In this document: piece after piece, positions 11,986 through 24,200 of the stretch
Layout of the letters: each line of letters starts with the position of its first letter
Position numbering within the stretch: the first letter of the stretch is position 1
Assembly: GCA_032622095.1 (NCBI GenBank)
Contig: CP136062.1
Span: forward strand, 161,940,875 to 162,004,874
Origin: Siphonodentalium dalli
Lineage: Eukaryota > Mollusca > Scaphopoda > Gadilida > Siphonodentaliidae
DNA length: 64,000 nucleotides
Reading direction: 5' to 3'
Translations under genes and position numbers: made by a program
The notes under the pieces: model-generated
The model's database searches: none
What the model was told of the DNA's origin: nothing
Seen by the model: the letters and a program-made list of their open reading frames with translations, nothing else

Positions 11986-13868
11986 GTTGACGGACGCACA
12001 CACGAACGACGGACGACCAACCCTGGCAATAGCTCAAACTTGACTTTGTCAAATTGAGCTAGATACTGTGACCCCTCCCTTAAAGTTACAAATATATACG
12101 CATGCATATACACTTGTACACATGCAAAGGTCATAGCCATATATATGCAAGTTTATATGTGCATGTATATAAGCTTAATTACATATATACCAATGCATAT
12201 GAGAAATTTGATGGGACATGGGTGTATGCAGAAATAGAGAGTATGGAACAATTTACGTTATGCTGAAACGGGACGTTCGCCACACTAACAACATACTGTG
12301 TTAACATAGTAGTTATTTGGTGGGATAATCTGGATTCAGATTACGGATTAGTCCCCGTACGACGTGGTTCACTAAACGAACAGACCAGAATCAGTAAACG
12401 AACAGACCGTAATCGTAATCAATCGTTATTTCGTCGTAATCCAGATTCAGACTCTGATTCCGATTACGGACTCAAAAGTTCATAATGTAAACAAACCGAG
12501 ATTTCGCCACCTCGGAGTTTAAAAACACAATAAAACATAAGAATCCGTCCCTTGTGTACAAATTATTGCAGAATATAAACGATCTATATCAAAGAATTTT
12601 AAATGCGGAGAGAAATTTGTGTTATCAAGTGTAAACGGGGAGAATATTACTGAAATTAGCCAAATAATAATGTTATTGATAGTAACGCTGGGGGAGCACT
12701 TCGGTTGAAGCAAATCATTGTCAATTTCATTGTCACTTTCACCATGTTCGTTTCATAATTCCATCCATAAAATACCGCCCGAACGCATGTCGATTTCAAA
12801 TTCGGCGGATACGTCACCATGGACCGAATTCACGTGAACCTACATGGATATATGTCTTCTGCTTTGTTCGTTATTATATGTTCCTTTTTATTCAAGAAAT
12901 AGTATAGGATTATATTATATCGATGGATTATCAGATACACGTATGTACTATCTAGTCTTATAGCAATTTCATATTTAAAATCTTTTGTTTCGTTAAATGC
13001 AGTCGTTTTGCACAATAGTCTCTGTATAGTGCAGCAACACAGGCATTTATTGGTCAACGTGCTGTACATAGTTGGAAAATAAAGCTTTGCCCATGTTCAA
13101 AGCTAATGTTGTGGTCTTGTGCATCTCCCAATCGCATAAGCGTAAAGCTAATTCTAGGATCTCAGGACTATATAGTGGAAATGTCAGTCAATTTATTGAT
13201 TAAGTACCCACAAGTACAAATTCTAGCGACGTGGCTAGAGGTTTCCTCAAATTTCCGACCAACTGCACCCCCACCCCCCGAACCAAACATCAATCTCACA
13301 GGTTCGTAGAATTCCATTTGCACCCCATTGGAAATATCCAACCTGACACACCCTAAGATTGGAAGTTTACCAACTTTTACTGGTTGAAAAATTCAAACAA
13401 TGAGAACAATTCCAACCTATATATGGTGTCAAATTAATGTCCAACAAATGTTGTGTCATGCATGAAATTTCCAACTGATGGAACTGTACCAAAGTTTAGT
13501 TTAAACATATTTATTTCAAATATTTGTCAAATATATATATAACACATGATATATAACACATACATTTGTTTATACAGACAATGGGATTGGAGGACAAGTG
13601 CTGACTCAGTTAAGGGTACCCCCTCTCCCATATGTTATTACACTGAAAAATAAATAATTAGTAATGGCAAAGCAACATGACTACCAAAACAAGTTGAACA
13701 TATATACAGATCACCGGTCACCCCCTCCCCCCGAGTAAGTCATAAGTTTGTATATGTATTTATTTAAAATCGGGTTTGTTTGTTGCGTTTGCTGGCTTGT
13801 ACGTATCATTATTTGGAACAGTTAGTCAAAAGAATCCTGATTTGCCTCACGTATGAAAGACTGTACAG
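11986..13868. other. No supported gene; includes a GATTACGGA-rich block
   Basis: Around 12330-12475 the motifs TCTGGATTCAGATTACGGA and TAATCCAGATTCAGACTCTG recur, with an inverted relative at 14278-14340. Several GAACAGACC words occur between them. Minus-strand open frames at 12519-13069 show no domain. Nothing else is supported. Confidence 0.45.
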
Positions 13869-14429
13869 CTAAGAAAATTGTACCAAAGTTCGAGGGGGGT
13901 CGAGACACCCCAGACAACCCCTGTCACCACGTCCCTGTACAACTGACAAGTTTCGTGTGCTCTCCACAACGTCTTCGGAATTTGATTCAGGAGACCCAGA
14001 GCTGTTAGAAATGATTGCCCTCTTGACCCTCATCAATAAACACACTTTAACTTGAAAAAAATATGCGATTAAGTCGGATTGGCAGCTAATTAGGTGCCAT
14101 GTATATACACATAGAAGCAAAGCATGACTTTCACAACAAACATGAACTTTATAAATATAAGATGCAAATGATACTTGTGTCAAATACATGAGCCATGTTT
14201 GACGCTGGGAGAACATTAAATATAGTATCGGGGACCACGTGCATTTCAAAATCTGACCTAGAATCGGGAATTGGCCCCGCCCCCGTAATCGGATTCGGAT
14301 TCTGAATCCAGATTCCCACGAAATAACGACTATGGGTATCAGAAGTGCAAGCGAGATAACTCCAAAGTTTGGATAATTGCGAAAGTTGTTTTTCAGGACC
14401 ATATTGCATGAAAATATGAGTTACATCCC
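13869..14429. other. No supported gene; long chance frame on minus strand
   Basis: A 177-codon minus-strand frame (13869-14402) is open but has no recognised domain. It crosses the repeat-like block at 14278-14340, which resembles 12330-12475 in inverse orientation. I treat it as chance. Confidence 0.45.
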
Positions 14430-15300
14430 ATGTAGCAAGGGTTCATTGGGCCAACATTGGGTTATCGTTGGGTACCACATGCGGCCATTGCCATCAAGTG
14501 TATGACATTGAGCCAACGTTGGGGGAAGGTTTGATATTTTTGGTGTATAATACAATAAAGTTATTATACAATAATAATGTATAGCATTTGTAAAGCGCCT
14601 TTCCCATGAGGCCCAAAGCGCTCAAAGTTTTACAATTATTACCCTGATGAGCCTGAACATTCAGTAACCATCTACTGCTCCCCGGGGACAGGGGGAGGTA
14701 CAGCCGGGAGTATGCGAGGATACCATATGGCTAGCATACTGACAAGATCTTTCACTGCTCATTAGTGAGCATACAGTATGTGTTTTTCTTGCACGAGTCC
14801 AGGTTGTTGTGAAAAGTCATATTGACTTTTCACCACAACCTGGCCGAGTACAATAAAAACACAACATTGTATAATGACATTTTTATTATCCATCTGTATG
14901 TTTATCCAAATTTTGGGAATGAAACTTTTGTGCATGGTTATTTTTGGTGTTTGTCGGCACTTGATTCTCTATAGCCTGTATTTGATCATCAGAAAGCATG
15001 ATTTGTAACAGTAAACACGGAAGTTTTTACTTTTTTACAAACTTTGATTGCGCATGCATCACAGTGTCACCGATTCATTTGGCAATATAGTTACCCCGTG
15101 ACGTCACGAAGTAACTCTATTGCTAAATGAATCTGTCAAATTTTCGGGAGTCCAATATGACTTTTTCTCGGATTATCATGTGACGGCTTTGCACAATCAG
15201 AAATAGTGCTAGTTAAGGGATGGATAATAATATATCTTCATGGCGAATACAACTGACGTTGGTCCGACGTTGGATCAACGTCGTAAGTCGATCGGTTGGT
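14430..15300. repeat. Cluster of small palindromes and CCAACGTTGG-type words
   Basis: CCAACATTGGG, GCCAACGTTGGG and GACGTTGGTCCGACGTTGG recur at 14451, 14513 and 15252. A hairpin with arms TTGTTGTGAAAAGTCAATA-like and its complement spans about 14780-14868. A second hairpin at 15068-15145 pairs ATTCATTTGGCAATA with TATTGCTAAATGAAT around GTGACGTCAC, a full CRE-type palindrome. A block with AAAGCGCC and GCCCAAAGCGCTCAAAG at 14590-14640 looks like a retroelement tail, but I cannot name it. Confidence 0.55.
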
Positions 15301-15356
15301 GAATTCCTAGACGACAAATACGCTGCTATTTTAATTAACGTTATAAACAGTTCTAT

Positions 15357-15698
15357 GGAATACTATTAGGGCCACTTCCTAATGGCGCTTGCGCGCCGAA
15401 AGCGACAAAAATTGCGCCATTAGTAACGCGCCGAAAGCGACAAAAAGTGCGATATTAGCGCATGTTTCGTAATGGCGCACATTTTGTCGCTTGTGGCGCT
15501 TTCGGCGCGCCGAAACATGCGCTAATATCGCACTTTTTGGCGCACGCACCGCGCGCACCGAAAGCGACAAAAAGTGCGCCGTAACGGCGCACATTTTGTC
15601 GCTTTCGGCGCTTTCGGCGCGTTACTAATGGCGCACTTTTTGTCGCTTTCGGCGCGCGCCGAAAGCGCCATTAGGAAGTGGCCCTAATAGTATTCCAT
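15357..15698. mobile_element. Foldback element of repeated palindromic words, GGGCCAC ends
   Basis: The arms read TGGAATACTATTAGGGCCAC at 15357 and GTGGCCCTAATAGTATTCCA at about 15679-15698. Inside, the words GCGCCGAAAGCGACAAAAA, GCGCCATTAG and GCGATATTAGCGCATG are repeated in both orientations, so almost the whole element is self-complementary. The interior is GC-rich in an AT-rich neighbourhood. The 71-codon minus frame is a by-product. Confidence 0.85.
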
Positions 15699-16171
15699 AC
15701 AGTTCGGGTCCAATTAAACTCTATCTCGGGTGTACATGTGTACGGTATCTTTCCTTAAACTGCCGAATCGCCTGTAATGATTGGCCAAGTATGCACAAAT
15801 ATATCAGAGTCATGCTTGCACCGCCAAAGATTATACATCAAATATGGGCGGAAGATTTTATAACTTTGATCAATTTTATAATGACGATTCATTGAAATAA
15901 ATCATTCTATACTAGTTCGATTACTGTCTTCTAAGGCGACCAGTTCACCAGACTTATAAAATAGGACTTTGGTACTTTGATTATGTAATCACATTTTCAT
16001 TGCTATATTCAAATTCCCACCACAAGTAAGAGCAATGTCAGCAGGAGTTCCTTATCAGATTACATTTGTATTGCTAACATCGGTTGATATGTACATATGG
16101 TTTCCAGGCGGATGGTACATACGATGCACATGAATAGGAAAATGCTTTCCGTGCAAGGATTTATATTATAA
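15699..16171. other. No supported gene
   Basis: No recognised coding or repeat content. Confidence 0.4.
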
Positions 16172-16313
16172 GTTACAGGGCGAGTTGTTGCCGGATACGG
16201 TGTCATATGAGGCGAAGTGATATTAATATCGGGCGAGGCGCTATAGCCGAGCCCGATATTAATCTCGCTGAGCCTCATATGTCACCGTAGCCGGCAACAA
16301 CGAGCCCTGTAAC
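16172..16313. repeat. Perfect-looking foldback hairpin, 142 bp
   Basis: Arms GTTACAGGGC with GAGTTGTTGCCGG, ACGGTGTCATATGAGGC and GATATTAATATCGGGC pair with the complementary blocks GCCCGATATTAAT, GCCTCATATGTCACCGT, CCGGCAACAAC and GCCCTGTAAC. The loop is a few bases around GCTATAGC. Small insertions are the only interruptions. Confidence 0.9.
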
Positions 16314-17464
16314 GATTTTATCATGTCACCCACATATCATGTTTTCCGTGTGAGAATTTGAATTACTTATACGAAGTTCATTACCTGCCAGTAAGTAAAT
16401 TTGTTGTATATGGCTAATCACCAGAAGCAGGACAACAAACTTGAGTTTGATAGTTAATTTATGAGTGTTTAGAATTTCTCAAATATATCACATGCAGGTT
16501 TTGGTATATGGTACTATGTCTTTAAATTAACAGAACTTGATTTCCGACAGATATCCCTTTTCTTGGCGCCAAAATACACCGAAAATATACCCGATGCGGC
16601 AGAGTACCATGAAAAACAAAATGGCGGACATCGACCCCATATGGGAACCCTGAGGGGGATATGGATTCCATATGGGACGGGCTACAAAGATGACGACCCG
16701 ATGTCTCCTGATATGCCTCTACCAACGGAGCGTCCTCATTGGTCGATCCAACCAGGTGACATGATAAATATACATATAGGGCGGTAAGTGTGTGATTTGT
16801 TTTATAAAACTTATGTTTGAAGCACCTTTCATTGAACTATAGAAACATTCAACGACATGTTCATAACGCATCTCCAAGTTAAATTAATTGTACAAGGCTT
16901 AATTTTATGCAGTTCTGATTAAAATAATACTCAGACGCTTCAGGTACTGAGTCAGACGAAATTGGGTAGGGGCTCCATTACTACAAGCAGGAATTACGTA
17001 ATTGCCAGTCAATCGCAATATCATCAGGCGATAGTCGCGTGGAATACCAAAGACTATAGGGGAATTCCTTCAGCCAGCGCGTTTTCAGTAAACCCCACCC
17101 ATTAGCTAAATATAGAGTATATGAACTTTTCCGCCGTATGGCTAATTTCACTGTGTTTACAAATTCAGAGTTTACGACATCAAATTAAACACTAGCTGAA
17201 AGGCGTATACAAAGAGTCCAGAATTGACCAATATTACTAGCCAACATGTCCAATAGAATTGAATATTATCAAGAGTTTCAACATTTAGTACCGAACAATC
17301 TGAGGTATATTTCGCTTTTTGATTTGACTTAATAGCCGTTGAAATAGAATAAAAATCCATGTTTTACTTTTGCGGAAACGAAAGTCGTTCGCGGAAACGA
17401 AACCGAAAGTACATTATGTTCATCAAAGCTATTTTTATGTTTACCCATACCATGTATGGTAAAC
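16314..17464. other. No supported gene
   Basis: A 74-codon plus frame at 16563-16787 and minus frames here have no recognisable domain. The words ATATGGGAACCC and CATATGGGACGG recur locally. No gene is claimed. Confidence 0.4.
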
Positions 17465-17861
17465 ATAGTGTCGTTGTCCGGATTGACCACTCGTCGTTCG
17501 TCCGTCCGTCCGTCCGTCCGTCCGTCCGTCCGTCCGTCTGTCCGTCCGTCTGTCCGTCCGTAGACACTTCACGTGTAATGCGATAACTCAAACATTTTCT
17601 ATCCAATCAGAAGCAAATTTTGTATATGGGTATATCAGCCCAAAATACAGATCGAGTTCGAATTTGGGTTTGATCCGAGTTTTTGTTACAGAGTTATGGC
17701 CCTTTTTCGACTTAGAATTCACACATTCTGCCATAACTCAAACATTTTTTATCTGATTGGAACCAAATTTGGTATGTGAGTTTCACAGCCCAAAATACAG
17801 ATCTAGTTCGAATATGGGTTTGATCCGATTTATTTTAAAGGAGTTATGATCATTTTTTTTT
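17465..17861 (+). repeat. Dispersed GTCCGTCC / GAGTTATGGCCC repeat, two internal units
   Basis: A (GTCC)n tract at about 17495-17560 is followed by two units of roughly 150 bp. Each carries ATAACTCAAACATTTT, a CAAATTTGGTATGTG-like block, CAGATCGAGTTCGAAT and GGGTTTGATCCGA, then GAGTTATGGCCC (17690-17705). Relatives lie at 1085-1275 and 5745-5890. Confidence 0.8.
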
Positions 17862-20340
17862 TTTTTTTTAAATTGAAAAAAAAAATCGATTTAAAAAAAA
17901 AATTATTTTTAACTTTTATAATAACAATAAAAAAAATGTCATTGACATTGTCATTTGTTTTCATTTAGATATTGATGATTATGATACAAGTTGATAAAAA
18001 GATTTCCAATGTGTCCCTTTAATTTTTTAATTAATTCACCAATTGCATTTGGACTACTTAGCTATTGATAAAGCTATATTATTTTCTGATGTTTCTTATG
18101 CCAATGTGCAAATAATCTGATAAAGAAGGCTATGGTATCTAATTTAAAATAAGATTCAACAATAAACATCACATGATATTAACAGTAGACTTGGACATCT
18201 GTGCTGCAGAGTTATATCTTCAGATGGTCTGATATCATTATAATTGTTATTGGTTTAATAGAGGTCAGTGTTCAACATAAACAATTCCTGTGATTTTTTG
18301 ACAGCTGTGCTATATAATTGATATTAATGGGTCAGTGGTGAGGTTGCTTATCTGTATACTAGGACACATTATTATTGTAAACTTAAATTGGACTCTCTTA
18401 ACCCAAGTATTCCATGTCCAGGTCACACCTACACATTTAACCCACGGACTTGCTGGCTGTGGTGGTTTAGCATTACAGATCCTGTACCAGTGCATTCTCT
18501 TATATAAATGCCAGTGACCCATAAATTCCAATAATTTGTGTTATGTACATTTGTCTATAATAGTACATAACAGTATACTCTATAATTCAACACCAAAACT
18601 CTCATTTATCCGATCATATTAAATTTTTATCGCCAAGGGATGGGTTAACATCTGCCGACCGTGATCGGCCTCTCGTTTTTAAATGTGGGCGGCGACGTCC
18701 TACTGCAGGTGTTGTCTGTGGAAGTTATTTATAGCGACGGTGATGCAACAATTAACGGGTTTCGTCAGACTCTGTACCTGAAGCATCTGAGTATGATTTT
18801 AATCTGAACTGGCAATGTACGTGATATTAATGACTGGTATAAGAACAATATCTGTCCTGTCTATTATATAATACAGATATACCCACCACAAAGTCCGCCC
18901 GTATCTTTAATTCGTCACGCGAGCAAAAAAGTATCTATATACAACTGCGCGTAATTCAGACGTTATCTTCTTTTAAATTGTACATCCGACGTGGTTGGAA
19001 TTCTCGGCAATACAGTAGATAATTGTCATATTTTCTCAGAATGGATAATGTCTGCAATGAGTACTCACACTGAGTGAGTCACTCATCAAGGTGTGCTGAT
19101 TCAGTTAATTGACAGACAGTAAATGTTTGAATAATGTGATATACGTTCAATTTATCTCAAAATATGTGGCTAAATAAAATTGGCATTTGGCTAAATGAAT
19201 GGCAAAAGCAATTTCTGGGCCAGCGTGATCACTGGTGATGACTATATATAACTATGGTGGAAATCGGCGACTATAACATTGTTATCAATGTTAGTGACCC
19301 ACCCCTCCCTATCCCTGACCCAAAAACAGTACTAATGTGGCGTCTTTGACCCACACGATTAGATTTCGCGTATCATGGAGAAGGTCTTGAATATATCAAT
19401 TTTGGTGGAAATCAGCTCTAAAAATATCTGTTATCAATTCTGGTGACACCCCCCCCCCCCAACCCTGACTCGAACGTCGCCACTTTTGGAAACTTTAAAC
19501 CACAAATTTAATCCACCCCCCCCCCCCCCATTTCTGACACAAACGTCACAAAGTAGGCGTCTTTAAAAACTTGATAGATAGATAGTTTATTTGTCAGAAT
19601 GCAATTTAACAATAATTATTAGATTCCTCATATATATCACGGAGAAGAATATGTATCAATATGGTGGAAATCTGCGTTAAAATGTTTGTTATAAATGTTG
19701 GTGCATCTTAAACCACACCATTAGACTCCCCATATCATGGAGATGATTATTTATTTGTTTGGTGGAAAACTATGTCATCCATTTTGTTGCCCCTCCCCCT
19801 TTTCTGTCCCTGACACAATCAGTGTCTCTTAGATAATTTGCATCATTATCTTTCTCGTAAAAAAGTGACCCCTGTTAGACCCCTTTGGAGCTATCTAGAT
19901 GGTTCCCCGTTACGTTCTATAGAACACAGACAGACATATGGTTAGACATTCCCAAATATAGATATAGATGTAATGCATGGGCATTGTAATATATAATGAA
20001 TATTAGTTTTGTCATCCAATTAAGGGAGTTGACATATTGAAGATTCAATTTTTTCATTTAAATCTTGGCTTAAACGCAAACCAATATTGATGAGTTTTGA
20101 GGAAAATTATATTTTAAGAGGGTTCTGTTATCCTATCCCGCGTGCATTAATATATGGTAATATCGTGCAGGTAATTTAAGGTCAGAACAGACCATCTGAT
20201 GTACTCAGCTTTTGAATTTTTGAATAGATAAGCATGTCTTAAAATATGATTACGTGGCGTAGGAATATAAAATGGTACATGCAGGGGAAAACATATTATA
20301 TACAGCATTGGCAGGGATCCGTTATATGTACCAGAGTTTC
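17862..20340. other. No supported gene; AT runs and poly-C tracts
   Basis: Long A/T runs at 17850-17945. A family E-like fragment GTGCATTCTCTTATATAA lies near 18490. The right end of a family B-like copy (ACCCACCACAAAGTCC, then ATCTTTAA) lies near 18890. Poly-C tracts occur at about 19448-19461 and 19517-19530. Weak diverged repeats with ATCATGGAGA and ATATGGTGGAAATC appear at 19240-19760. No exon is recognised. Confidence 0.45.
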
Positions 20341-21225
20341 AATCTATTTTACGGCTCATAGTTCTTGAACACATTTGTTAAATCTGACCGTTTGGTGTGG
20401 TGGCTGGGCGCAACGAGATAGATTATAGGCACCGGCTAAAAATAAACATCTGACATCGGCAAACGGATCGATAATAAGGACCACATTCCTACACTGAGTG
20501 GAATGCAAGTGACTACAGCGAGTTAATTTACTGGTGGGACACAATTAATCTTGTCAATTCCTGGTCGTATACGCTTTTTCACCATTTGAACCTTTTTGTG
20601 AAAAGTAAGGCGTTTTGACAAAAAGTATTTTGCGTTGTATTCGGATGTTCTGTTCCTGAATTTGGAATAACTTGAATGTTGCTACCTGCATCTATCTCCA
20701 TCTCATTATCTGCGCGGGATTTAATATGTGTTGCCGTCATGTTACAGTGCTTCTTTCTTGGAACTAGTAGAGAGTATTCGCAACATTTCAGTTTGGAAGG
20801 TGTTCGGATTGCATCGCCTTGACGTGCTGTTATCCAGTGACTAATATTTGAGTTGAGAAACATGGCTATTCATTTTAGGTGTATTGGAGATAAAGGCTAC
20901 AATTGACAATACAAGGTATGTTGCATTCGTCGCTCTTGCAGTTTTATAATGTGGAATATTTTGAAGCAGGACACTAGGGTTGGGTATAGAGAAGGGGTGA
21001 TGGGGTTAACCAATTATTTTGCGTTGAACAGCAAGAAGATGACAACGTATTTTTTAATTATGTTCAAGAATGCGATATCTGAATGGGTTGTTCGGTATTA
21101 ATTATTCACATGTACACATGTGTATGTATACTGGTATATGTGAGAACTCGTTTTCAGGGATGGCTGGCACCAAGACAAGGGACAAGGGCGTGGTTTCATT
21201 TCGAAGTAACGTACGTAGGTTGCTG
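20341..21225. other. No supported gene
   Basis: A 94-codon minus-strand frame (20579-20863) has an ordinary composition but no domain I recognise and no clear splice context. It is left unassigned. Confidence 0.35.
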
Positions 21226-21236
21226 CATGTAGATGG

Positions 21237-21861
21237 GGGACATATCTCTGTTCCGAAGGTACGCTATTCCGAAGGTTCACTATTTCGAAGGTTCGCTGTT
21301 CCGAAGGTTCACTATTCCGAAAGTTCGCTATTCCGAAGGTCTATTTCAAAGGTATATAATATGGCATATATTTTATATATACGATCTGGGGGTTCGAAAA
21401 TTAAGTGAACCTTTAATTGCTTCTTTCAAATATAGATTGCCAGTTCTGACAGACTGTAGCTCTTACATGTAGTTTATTTCAGTCATGCAGTCATCGTGTT
21501 TTTAACTTTCCATAATAAACGATAAACGGATACTGTCTTCTTGCTATTAATACCCGACATCTGGGACAATTTGGGAATTATAATGGGGTGTATAAAAGTA
21601 CTTTATGAGAATACTAGTGCAATAGTATTTTTCATTCCTCATGTGGTTTTTGTGGGGGGGGGGGTGCAAATTTTGATTCATTTCCTGGTTAAATACGCCC
21701 AGAATGGAAACCTTCGGAATAATGAACCTTCGGAATAGCGAACCGTCGGAATAGCGAACCGTCGGAATAATGAACCTTCGGAATAGGGAACCTTCGGAAT
21801 AATGAACCTTCGGAATAGCGAACCTTCGGAGTAATTAACCTTCGGAATAGAGAACCCTACC
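21237..21861. mobile_element. Foldback element with satellite-type arms, flanked by CATGTAGATGG
   Basis: The left arm (about 21250-21350) is a tandem array of a 17-18-bp word, TTCCGAAGGTTCRCTAT. The right arm (about 21708-21857) is the same word in inverse orientation, ATAGYGAACCTTCGGAA. The 11-bp CATGTAGATGG occurs just outside both ends, at 21226-21236 and 21862-21872, as expected of a target duplication. Family C fragment C3 lies inside. This architecture, tandem arrays as inverted arms, is that of Foldback-type elements. No transposase is present. Confidence 0.8.
21346..21412 (-). mobile_element. TTAA family C fragment, copy C3
   Basis: GGTATATAATATGGCATAT, GGGGGTTCGAAAATTAAGTG and AACCT, then TTAA at 21413-21416. 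It lies just inside the left arm of the 21237-21861 foldback. Confidence 0.75.
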
Positions 21862-21872
21862 CATGTAGATGG

Positions 21873-22517
21873 TTAAGTATCGCTTGCAGCAGTAAGAACT
21901 ATGGTTGATATGTGTCACATGTGGATATGTGGCATTATTATGGTACATTCATTAATCAAACATAAAAACTTATTTACAGTTGTCACGTAGGGCAAGTTGC
22001 CCAAGAGGCTATAATGTCATCTAAGTGTTCTTCCGTGCGAAATTTAAAATTTTCCCACTGGCGAGCTTCAAATAGAATTTCCGTTTGTCAACCATGAACT
22101 TGCGAAAAAAACTTAGTATTGAATGCTTTGTCCGGCAATTCATGGTTTATAGTTGTGTTACGACTTCTACGATTCCCGTTTCCTTCTCGTTAACTTCCGC
22201 TATTCCAGAAAATTCTGGCACTGTCTTTTCGTCCCTGCTGCTTTAATTCGTTCTGTTTATATTTAATCTCTTTAATTCTTCACTGAATTATCTTCCCGCA
22301 CTTAATTGGTCTGCTCCATTCTATTTAGTTTCTCCGATTCCAGGGACTGTATACTGCTTTCGAGGCAATTAACTTTGTCACTGAAAACTTTTAGAATTTT
22401 TTCTTTAAATTTTCCCGAAGATTGTATGCTATCGGAGTTTGCTGCTCCTTAGAATAGGCACTGTGGTTCTTAGAATAATGGTTCTTTCCAAATGTCTCTG
22501 AAACACGAGCACAATTA
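21873..22517. other. No supported gene
   Basis: Pyrimidine-rich stretch at 22150-22400; no recognised feature. Confidence 0.4.
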
Positions 22518-22965
22518 AAATGGACTACTGCAATTCTCTTCTGTTTCGTGTTCTCGATTGTCAACTTTTACGGTTACAATGCCTCCAGAATGCGAACAGA
22601 ATAGTGTTATGGCAGAAAAAAGGAAACAGTGTACAGAGTTACATTGGCTGCCTATTGTAGATCGGATTCCCTTCAAAATCACAACATTCCCATACAGAAG
22701 GAATCCCCACAATTCCATTATACATGACTGCATGAGCTCGTTTACCCATACGTTCCTGATTGTAATGTGCCTTCAACGTAGGCAGGCTTTCTTACACCTT
22801 AAGGGGCGAACCTTACCATTGTCGGTGACCTGGCCTTTAAAGTTGCATGTCCTAACATATGGAATTAGCTGCCAAAGACTGTTCGGAACTCCAGTTCATT
22901 GCCAGATTTAAAATCAGAATTAAAAATTCACATATTTAAACGCAGGTATCCGAAGAATCAAGCGA
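22518..22965 (+). pseudogene. Decayed non-LTR reverse transcriptase C-terminal fragment
   Basis: Three reading frames in order give the C-terminal part of a LINE polymerase of the Jockey/CR1/L2 kind. From 22520 the frame reads MDYCNSLLFRVLDCQLLRLQ, close to the usual LDYCNSLL..LP..Q..RLQ.VQN motif. From about 22625 a second frame gives ELHWLPIVDRIPFKI, the usual LHWLPV..RI.FKI motif. Near 22860-22945 a third frame gives WN, a stop, then LPKTVRNSSSLPDLKSELKI, the usual LWN.LP..VR.S.SL..FK..LK motif. Frameshifts and stops show it is dead. The upstream polymerase core is missing, so this is a 5'-truncated copy. It is unrelated by sequence to the large LINE at 30.5 kb. Confidence 0.85.
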
Positions 22966-23734
22966 AGAATAAACAGTTACTCATTAACATGTATATATTT
23001 CATCTTTGATTTTTTTCTTCGATCGTTTTCGATAAATAGATTCATGAATCATGATGTACATCGATGTGTTGATTAACTTACATGTTGTTCCCAACTTTGC
23101 TACTGCGTTGTTGTTGTTGTTTTTTTTTTGTGAACTATTCACAATTTCCTTTTCCAGACATTGATTTCTCCATTAATCCATGGATGATGGCATCTGATGA
23201 TGCTCTTTGAAGCTGGAAAAAAACGTAGTATACATACAAAATTGTTTTATCTCGGTTCGAGAACAAAACGTAGTATACATACAAAATTGTTTTATCTCGG
23301 TTCGAGAACAAAATCGGGTGTTTTAACATGATGAATGTTGCAAGGACGATAACTCAGTCACTAACAACACTAACAATTTGAAATAAAGATCATTGCACTG
23401 AAAATCTACATATAGATTTATACGCATGCATAAACAATGATCCATACAGTCGTTGAAAACATGGCTCGACATGGATTTTAGAAACATTACCCCCCTCCCA
23501 TGTTGGCCAACATTGATAAAATTGCGAACTGCTATATCTCCAAGTGTTCGCGTCTTTTGTATCCGGATGCCCTTTTCCTTTATATATGAAGTATGCTTGT
23601 GATATATGAAGTATGATTATGGTATATGGTGGCTATCACAGTCTATAATACTATCTATGCCCATGAACATCGTGAATTTTAGAGTAAAAGACCTAGTAAT
23701 AACGTAATTGCAACAACTATATATAATTACAGTC
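22966..23734. repeat. Mostly unassigned; 46-bp tandem duplication at 23226-23317
   Basis: AAAACGTAGTATACATACAA, AATTGTTTTATCTCGGTTCG and AGAACA are present twice in direct order, nearly identical. The minus frame over it simply reads the duplication. A (GTT)n run is at 23108-23121. Nothing else is supported. Confidence 0.8.
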
Positions 23735-24200
23735 ATATGTGACCCGCCATATCAAATCCAGTCGTAAGTCGGGATTTTTTTACCCTGTGCCAATGCATTC
23801 TCTTATATATGCGAGTCGACCATAGGTCGCCTCGCACATATAAGAGAATGCATTGGCCTAACAATTTTTTATCATTTTTTTAAAATAAATGTTTCTTACA
23901 ATTTTTAGGACATAAAATAAAAAACATCCATTACCCTGCAGGGAGCCCACACATATATATAGAAGCATATAGAAGAGTGTCGTCTGCTCATGATTGTCTG
24001 GGGCTCTGTATGGGTGAAATTATAAAATTGTTAAAGAATACAAGAAAATATTATTAAAATTGTAAAAAATTGTTAGGCCAATGCATTCTCTTATATATTC
24101 GAGGCGACCTATGGTCGACTCGCATATATAAGAGAATGCATTGGCACAGGGTAAAAAAAATCCCGACTTACGACTGGATTTGATATGGCGGGTCACATAT
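23735..24200. mobile_element. Foldback family E, copy E2
   Basis: Termini ATGTGACCCGCCATATCAAA and complement at the two ends, then CCCTGTGCCAATGCATTCTC and the GCGAGTCGACCATAGGTCGC palindrome in both arms. The centre carries ACATCCATTACCCTGCAGGG, the complement of a block in E1, so the centre lies in the opposite orientation to that in E1. Confidence 0.9.

Noticed and set aside
13869-14402. 177-codon minus-strand open frame
   Set aside because: No domain, no signal or membrane logic beyond a short hydrophobic run, and it crosses a repeat-like block with relatives near 12.4 kb.
20579-20863. 94-codon minus frame as a possible zinc-binding exon
   Set aside because: Cysteine and histidine spacing matches no known finger and the flanks lack clear splice sites.
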